Assembly: GCA_963580285.1 (NCBI GenBank) | Contig: OY757014.1 | Location: forward strand, 12,538,725-12,602,724 | DNA: 64,000 nt | Source: Lucinisca nassula | Lineage: Eukaryota; Mollusca; Bivalvia; Lucinida; Lucinidae | Direction of reading: 5' to 3' | Shown here: piece by piece, positions 13,401-22,400 of the stretch | How positions within the stretch are numbered: the stretch's first letter is position 1 | Layout: each line of letters opens with the position of its first letter | The notes under the pieces: model-generated | What the model saw: the letters and a program-made list of their open reading frames with translations, nothing else | Database searches by the model: none | What the model was told of the DNA's origin: nothing | Position numbers and translations under genes: made by a program

Positions 13401-16400
13401 GTGGTTAAGGACCATTGGTCCTCTGTTCTCTAAAAATAAGAAAAAAAATACTGTGAAAATGCATGATAAGCACTCAAATAGCTAATGTTCTTTGACATTT
13501 TTTTTTCAGACATTGAACCAGACATGGTTCAAGCTGAAGAACAGGAGTCAAATGTGTATGATGTTGTTGTCATGGATACCAGGTCAAGGTCAGGTGATAC
13601 CAGATATATTGTGTATTGGTGTCAAGGTTACCTTGATAAAGATATTCCTATATGTGTGGTAAGAAAATTGACTTGTAATAATTTTATATATCATAGACTT
13701 CTGTCTTTGTCATGTTTTATAGGAATCTTTTCTGTATTTCACCATGGAGCATATATAGAGGATCTTACTTGAGTGCTCATGTATTATTGAATTTATTAAA
13801 CTCGTTGAGGAACAGGGATAAAATGCAAGGCTTTGCCGAGCATTTTATCCCTTTTCCTCAACGAGTTTAATAAACTCAATAATACATGAGCACGAATGCA
13901 AGATTCTATTTATCATATGACATTTATAAAGCATTTTATTCATGTTTGTTTACAAAAATGTCAATATTAGTAAACAAGACGTTGTTAAGGATGTCGTACA
14001 TGAAAGGTTACGGGACGTATCTACCTAATTTGCATATTTAATCCACTAGTGGATTATCGAAAATATTACATGGCGTTATTACACTCTCGGACGCGACGTC
14101 ATATGATAAATTGTGGATATTCAACAGAATGGCAAAATCTAGTGAGAACCTACAACGAAGGCTTTTATGGAGAAATAAAAAAAATCTTTGAAATACATGC
14201 AGTTTTTACCCTTGTCCATGCCTATTGTTTTGGACAGAATGATAAACAAAGTAAGGACAACAGACTGAATCTACCTTGTTGAAACTTTATGCTTTTCTAT
14301 CACTATAATTCACTTTCTTGATATGTTTTTGAAGAAATTACGAGTAACATTTTGCATGTCCTCTTTAAAGTTTGCAGACAAGAAATGAGATTCAGTTAGA
14401 TTGATTCCTTTGAGAGTATCCCGTTAGCCAAGGATTTGTGTCTCACCAGGCGGATCAGGGTATAACAGAGAGTACAACCAGTTTTCAGATTTATTCTTTG
14501 GAGAGCAGGTCAATAAACTAACTGTTAAAAAGCTGGAAAATATAAAAAGAAAAAGCAAACATAAGCTTTATGCCTCAGAAAGAGAGTCAGTCATATTTAC
14601 TCATAATTTTCCAACTTTAAACCAACAAAAGGTGAAAAGCAATATTTATCATTATTTCTGATTAAATGTTCAGATGAAAATAGATTGAACAGCATGAAAA
14701 CATACCAAAATCAGTACAAAATGAAAACAATAGATTTGACTATTTGCAAAGGGAATTTTCCACTAAACTTAAACTTGTCCAGAATTTAAATGATAGGGGA
14801 TAAAATCTGCATAACAAACAGAAAATATTATTACCCTGGAAATAAAACTTACACTGTGGGGGCTTTTAGAATGGCTAAAATTTGATGAATTTGGAGAAAC
14901 ACATGGTTTACATATCTAGAGTGGCAATGATGTTGCGCGAAATCAGCAAACTCCAAATAAACAGCAACATCTTTAAGTATAAAGCCTGGTACCACACTAC
15001 CGCGCAAAAATAACCCTGAAAGGAGCCACACGAGGAGGGGAAAATTTAGTTTTGGTTTGGAGTTTAACCCTTGTCCTGCTGATCCCGGATATGTCTTATC
15101 TTTCAAACAATGAAGATCCAGATCAGATGGCTTCTGAAGAAGCCATCTGATCAGGATCTACATTGTTTGTCATTCAGTTTATGAATTTGTTGCAATAATT
15201 TGCATCAAGTAATCTGATTGGTTGATAATTGGTAGTGGGTGTGGCATATATGAATATTCAGCAGGACAAGGGTTAATGACCAATCAATACTAACTAGGTC
15301 ATGTAGAACTGGTTACCATAATGATCCTAAGTATTGGGACAGATGGGCCTAAGCAAACAGGAGCAATCTGTTCAGGGACTACACTGTTTGCCATTCCATC
15401 TGCACTCTTTGGACTATGACAAATTTGTTAACCCTTGTCCTGCTAATCCCGGATATGCCTTATCTTTGAAACAATGTAGATCCAGATCAGATGGCTTCTG
15501 ACGAAGCCATCTGATCAGGATCTACATTGTTTGCCATTCAGATTGTGAATTTGTTGCAATAATTTGCATCAAGTAATTTGATTGGTTGATAATCGGTAGT
15601 GGGTGTGGCATATATAAATATTCAGCAGAACAAGGGTTAAAATTCAAGGAGAATTACAGCAAGTCTTCAAGGTGTTCGAATAGTTTAGGATTTACGGTAG
15701 TTTACCTAACTAACTATTCCTAGGCAGGCTTATACATAAGTGGTTAACCAGTACAGTGCACATTCTTTTGTCAGAAAGTGATAGCCTTTCTTTTTGAATC
15801 AGCAGAATGGAGAGAACCACCGTAGAAGAGGTTTCATAATCGCTCTCCACAAGAAAATGGTGCAAAGCCAGAGAGGATCAAACCCACCAGCCAAGGAAAC
15901 TTTTTTTCTGCTTTTATGATACCCAGGCTAAATTTTTCAGGTCTGTCCTGTACTTTTATCTTAAAGCACCAATCACAACTCAGCTGACAATTCACACAAA
16001 ATGTCAAGCCTGATTTTCTCTGAAAAAATAATAATAAAAATAGAATATTGTCTGTTGCTTTTAAGGCCTAATGAATTTTCATTACTCAGGAAAACTACCA
16101 CAGTCGACAGGGTTCTATGAGCAACTTCACAATAGTTGTGAACCAGTCAAATGAGCGGTACTCCTGGTTCTTTGGTGCTGCCATACAAGAAGGGAACCAG
16201 ACTAGCAGAATTGTTTGGGCTAACAACAAGCAAGAATTATCAGCATCTTCAGCAGGCAAGTTTATGACATCACATTAATAAGTCCATGTAATAAATACCT
16301 TTCTTTCTGCCAATTTTGCCTTAACCCTTGTCCTGCTGAACCCAGATATATGTCTTATCTTTCAAACAATGAAAATCCAGATCAGATGGCTTCTGATCAG

Positions 16401-19400
16401 GATCTTCATTGTTTGTCATTTAGTTTATGAATTTTTGCAATAATTTGCATTAAGTAATCTGATTGGTTGATAATCTTTAGTGGGTGTGGCATATTTAAAT
16501 ATTCAGCAGGACAAGGGTTAACACCAGGAGGGAACACAGACAGTGTACATTGTATACACTCCAAATTTGCAGGATGAAAGCCTATACAGTAATCATGTAA
16601 TTATACCCCGGCATACGAAGTATGCTATGATACAAAGTATGCTATGGGGGTATATAGTTTGTCTTGCCGTTCGTTCATTTGTCTGTCCCTCTGTGTGTCC
16701 ATCTTTCCGTCCGTCCGTTAACATTTTGGTTAAAGTTTTGCGTTAATGTTTCTAAGAGATTGTATCTTCTGAACCCTTTGATAGATTGAGTTGATACTTA
16801 CACTGAAGTTACATACTGGTCTAAAGATTTCATTGATGCATGTCCCACCCCCCACAGTGACCTTGAGGTCAAGGTCACAGACTTAGAAATTTTACATTTG
16901 GTTAAAGTTTTGCGTTAAAGTTTCTATGAGATTGTATCTTCTGAACCCTTTGATAGATTAAGTTGATACTTACAATGAAGTTACATACTGGTCTAAAGAT
17001 TTCAATGATGCATGTCCCAGCCCCCACAGTGACCTTGAGGTCAAGGTCATAGACTTAGAAATTTTACATTTGGTTGAAGTTTTATGACAAAGTTTATAGA
17101 TGCCTGTATGTTCTAAACTCTAAGACAAATTCATTTGATACTTGCATTGATGTTGCATACCAGTCCAAAGATTTCATTGATGCATACCCACCCTGCTGTT
17201 TCAGTAACATTGATGCCCCCACCCATTCAGTAACTTTGATGCCCTCACTCCCTGGGTCCATTTAGAAATTTTATGTTTGGTTGAGCTTTTACAAGCACAT
17301 TTATAGATTCTTATAGCTTCTTCACTTCTTCATTCATATTACATACAAGCTCGGAAGATATATCAGAGGGTGGCGCTGGCCGGGGGTATATGTGATCCAC
17401 TGGTCGCTTTCTCTCGTTATGGTAGGGGTCTTTAACTTGGACAGGGGATTACTCTCCCTGCACAGGGTACCTCCAGTTACTGTCTGATCTGAAAGACAGC
17501 ACACTTTATGGAATTTGTCCCTACAAATGATGCCTTTGGAGCATGTTTGAATGCCAAAAATTTATCACCTGTGCAAGGGAATCAAACCAGGGGACCTCTA
17601 GCATCAGAGGCAAATGCACTAACCACTTAGTTATCATGCTCCTTTTTACCTTTGAAAAAGCCACTGCTATATAAACAGAAAAATGTTGCTTACAGTGGTA
17701 AACATTTTCTTATCGCTTCTCTAAAAATAAACTGTGGGTACTCAATGAGGAAGTTCTAGAAGCAGAAATGAGAAAAATTTTCTTGAGCAAAAAATGTCAG
17801 TTTTCAGTTTTGAGAGAAAGCATCATTTTAAATGGATTTTGTTAGCCATTAGACGTGAAAAGATTTCTTGGACATATGCCCTCAGCAAAGGCTGGAATCA
17901 AATAAGAGCCTATGACACACACTAACATTTCTGACACCATGTAATATACATATTTGGCTGTTTGCACGTGATCTAAGACACATTTCTGTTTCTTGTGGCT
18001 AAAATGCTTGGCTGACACTTAAATGGTCAATCACAACAATTGCAGACATATTTATCCCCACGCTTTAGCGAAGGGGATATTGTTATCACCCATCAATCTG
18101 TCCATCTGTCTGTCCATCCATCCATCCATCCATCCATCCATCAGTTATGCTTTCTCCTCCTAAACTGTTAATTGGAATCCAGCCAAATTTGATGTGGGGG
18201 TTGCTTACATGAGTGGGATGTCTAAAGCACAATTTTTTTGGCCCCGCCAAACGGGGTTTAACGTCCCCATCAACTCTGTATAGGTCATTTTGGAGATGTT
18301 GCTTCCAATTTTGTGGGACATTGAGATGAAATGACTTCTCAAGCCCTGTCGCCCAGTTAAACCAATGGGGTTATAAGCATGACTTGCACCGCTTTGCCTT
18401 GGCAGGTTTAGATCCTCTAAGCGGTTTACCAGTACTCATGTGCGGTCAGTTTCAGCTCTGCGTGGAAGCATCATGCAGCCCATCTATACTCTTTGTTACT
18501 CCCCCTTATCTGGAGCTATGGAATTAACCCTTATCCTGCTGAATAATTAATTTGGCCACACCCATTTCTGACTTTAAACCAATCAAATTACTTGATGTAA
18601 TTTTATTCTTACAAATTCACAAAATGAATGTCAGTGTAGATCCAGCTCAGATGGCTTCTTCATAAGCCATCTGGTCTGGATCTACACTGTTTGTAAAATT
18701 GTTTTTTGTGATCAGCAGGATAAGGGTTGTTAAGGTCCCGCTAAAACTCACAATGCTGAGGCCAGTTGTTCAAAACTAACGACAGCGTTAGTTAACGTAT
18801 CGTTAAAACTTTGATTATTTATTATGGTAAATATGCAAAAGCTGCTCACATTTTTTCAGCAAAAATAACAAAATTTTAGATATTTTACTTGCTAGAACAG
18901 TTAACAATATGACCACTAACGAGCTCGTTAAGCTAACAATGCTTTGAACAACTGGGCCCTGGTCTATTGTTTGTCTGTCAACCCAAAGTTACTAAGCACA
19001 GAAGCTCTTCAGTGCTGATGTCCATGTGACTACCAGTGATTTGTCGGAAATCCTGGTAACAGTTATTTATTGAAAATAGCCATGCTATTCTTATCTATAG
19101 AATCTGGACTGGAATGATGTGTGGGGTTTGGCAAATAGTGTAGACCAAGATCAGACACCACATAACACAGCATCTGATAAGGGGCTACACTGTTTGCTTA
19201 CAGTACAGGAATTTAAGGGTTAAATGGAAAAAGTCTTGTCCTCGTTCAGTATGATTTTTCCAGCCAACACTCGGAGAAATCAACCCACCAGTGCTGTCAG
19301 TGCGTTGATTTTATTTAGAACATTTCTGTCATTTGTTTTGTTTAGTTGCTATGGCAGAAGATAACTCTGCAGTGAAACTAGCAGTAGGTGTCCCTCTTGG

Positions 19401-22400
19401 AGTGGTTGCCATAGTATTACTTGGGATTTGTACTGTGTTTATAGTGTAAGTTCTTAAGCCACTATACATAACTTTAACAAGTATTTGAAATGAACACCAC
19501 TGTAAACCCAACTTCATATAGAGAAAAATGGGGTTTAATAGGGTATACGTAATTTTCTTAATTTTTGCAGTTCTAAGGAGCACCAACAATCTATGTTAGG
19601 AATATAAATAACAAAAATATTAGAACTTTTCATAAGAAAAGTAATCATTTTGAAGATATGGAAGAATATAAGAATCTGATATGGGGTTCTGTTGTAGATG
19701 AGCATTTCCAACCCGAGGGATGACCATGCTGAGCGGAACAAAGGCTACACCGAGGTTCCGCTCAGCACGGTCATCCCGAGGGTTGGAAACGCCCATCTAC
19801 AACAGAACCCCATATTGGATTCTTTTTCTTGCACAAACCTCCGGTTAGTTTTGACAGCTCGCACATGTATATTGTTTACAGAATAAAAGTAGTGCGGAAG
19901 TAGTTCCGGCAGTTGAATAGAATTGAAGCGCGTTTATGTTAGTTGCCTGGGTCGGAACACCAGCGTCAGAACATAAATTTCTATCCCAGGGTAAAGTCAC
20001 GGATTTCCTTGTCTGGTGTGCAAGAATGCACTGTCACACATGGGGTGTTGAATGGGTTTCTGTGACCTAGTGGTTAAGAGCTACGTCTCTTAATCATCAG
20101 GGGCCAGTTGTTCAAAACTAATGATGTTGTTAACAAATTATTAAACATTTGATCATTCAATATGACAAATATTCTGATATTTTTGCTGAAAAATGTGAGT
20201 AGCTTCTGCATATGCAAAAGCTAATCACATTTTTTCAGCAAAAATACCAAAATTTTAGGTATTGTACTTACTAGAAAAGTTAACAATTTGATCACTAACA
20301 AGATGTTAAGCTAACAATGCTTTGAACAGCTGACCCCAGGTTTCTCACTGCTGTAGGTTTGAGCATCACTCAAGTCACATGTGAAATGCTAAGTTCTTCA
20401 AACGAAGGTCAGGTGGTTTTTCTCTTGGTATTTCTGTTTTTGGTCACTGCTGATTAACAGTTGGCTTGAAATAGGTGAAATAATATTAAAAGGGCCATAA
20501 AACCAAAACCAAACTAATACTAATACTACTAATAATAAAAAAAATAGCCCAACCCAGTGGCTTAGCCAGATGCACATCTGACTGGTGAACAGGAGGTCAC
20601 AAGTTTGTTTCCCACTGGGCACAACAACATTCGTTCATGAAGATTTATCAAAACATGATCAAAACTTATCAAAACATGATTTGCTACATACAGTTATGGA
20701 TGTAACTGTTGAAAGATGGGACCCTAAAAATGTGTAGATTATACAGAAAAATGACCATAAATGGACATTTTTCTATATAATCTATACATTTTCAATATGA
20801 CAGGGTTCTTTAGAAAACATACTTTTCTGCGGATCTTAAGTTTGATCCTTTATCCTGGTGAACAAGACCAGCCCTACCTTTGCAAACAGTGTAGATCCAG
20901 ATCTCCAGGTTTGTCTATCATGAGGGTCGATAGCAGAGAGCTTCCACTCTCTGCAATCTCTCTCTGTCAGCTGCTTCCAGGTCATCTTGGGCCTCCCAGG
21001 CCCACAATTTCCATCTACCTGTATGTCACAGGCAGTCTTGTCTGCACCATTGGAGCGTTCCACATGTCCATACCAGCGGAGCCTTCTCTCTTTCAGGATG
21101 AGGTCCAGGACCTCAATGCCAAGCCATGCAAGTAGCTCACTGGACCTGATGGTGACAGGGTCCTGTGGCTTGACATTGCAGATCTATCTGATCATTGCCC
21201 TGTCATTTCGCTGCAGACGCTGGAGGTTTGGCTTTGTCAATAGCCATGTCCCACTGGCATGAAGCATTGTGCTCCGCAACAAGAGTTGCACACAAGGCCG
21301 CATGTCTGGAACGAGAGGTGGCGGAAAGAGAGAACTGGTAGCAGCTGCATGAATTTCAGTTCATGAATTTGTAGATTTTTTTTTCTTTGAAACAAATATA
21401 CATTTTTATACTGCATGGAATCTACCCCTTATATACAACAGTGAATTTGTAGAATTAAATTATATTAAGTAATTTAATTGGTTAAAAACCTTCATCTTTG
21501 TAGGTATCCAAGAATAAAGAAGCACTTCAAGAGCCCTGAAATAGACGATATTGTAGATTCCCATTTGAAGGTAATACTTTTCAGCCATTTTGTATCTATA
21601 TATATAGCAGGATTTCATTTCAAAATTTAGGGGTGACAGGTTGTGCTGTCTTAAAAATTTATTTGGAAAATGTCTGAAATTTTTCAAACAGTGTAGGCGC
21701 TGATCAGAGTCTGATCTGGGCCTGTTTTGCCATTATCCCGTTCCAGGGTTTCAGATGCCAAATGGGTCTTGTCTGGTTGCTTACCCTGAAAACAGGTTTC
21801 GTTGTGATAGAGCTCATATAGAAAAGTATCATTTCTATACCTGCCCACAGGATAATGGTGTCATTTCTGTTCAGCTATTCATCTTACTATAAAAATCCTA
21901 AAAGTATGGACACCTAATGGTTGTGCCATTTTTCTCCTTAAATTTTGACAAATTTTATTCACAATCCAGCAAGGGGTCCAAAAGGTGCAGACGGAACGGC
22001 AAACAGTGTAGACCCTGATCAGACTGCTCCAATTGGAGCAGTCTGATCTGGGTCTTCACTGTTTGCTTAGACCTTTCTGTCCCAAAACTTAGGATCATTA
22101 CAGAAACGTCAGTTCTGTTTGAAAACTTGAGTATCTGTTCTTGAATTTTCTTCAAATTTATCAAGGATGAGTGGTTTTTAATTGCTAATGGACTAAGTTA
22201 ATCATCTTTTGTCAGGGTTATGGCCTTTATGACTAGGCCCAAGTTGTTCAAAGCTAGTGAAGTCATTAGTTAATGATACATTTAAACTTTAACCATTCAT
22301 TATGACAAAAATACATATTTTTGCAGAAAAAAATATATATGGGTGTTTTACGCTCAACTATTTATTTTTTTCCAGAAAAAGTTCCACTGTATTTTATATT

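Noticed and set aside
14049..14282. Small protein with an IHAVFTLVHAYCF stretch
   Set aside because: It starts inside a MITE and lies in a receptor intron; no splice or homology support.
20761..21262. Plus-strand open frames over the LINE remnant
   Set aside because: The minus strand of the same DNA reads a recognisable LINE ORF2 tail, so these are shadows.
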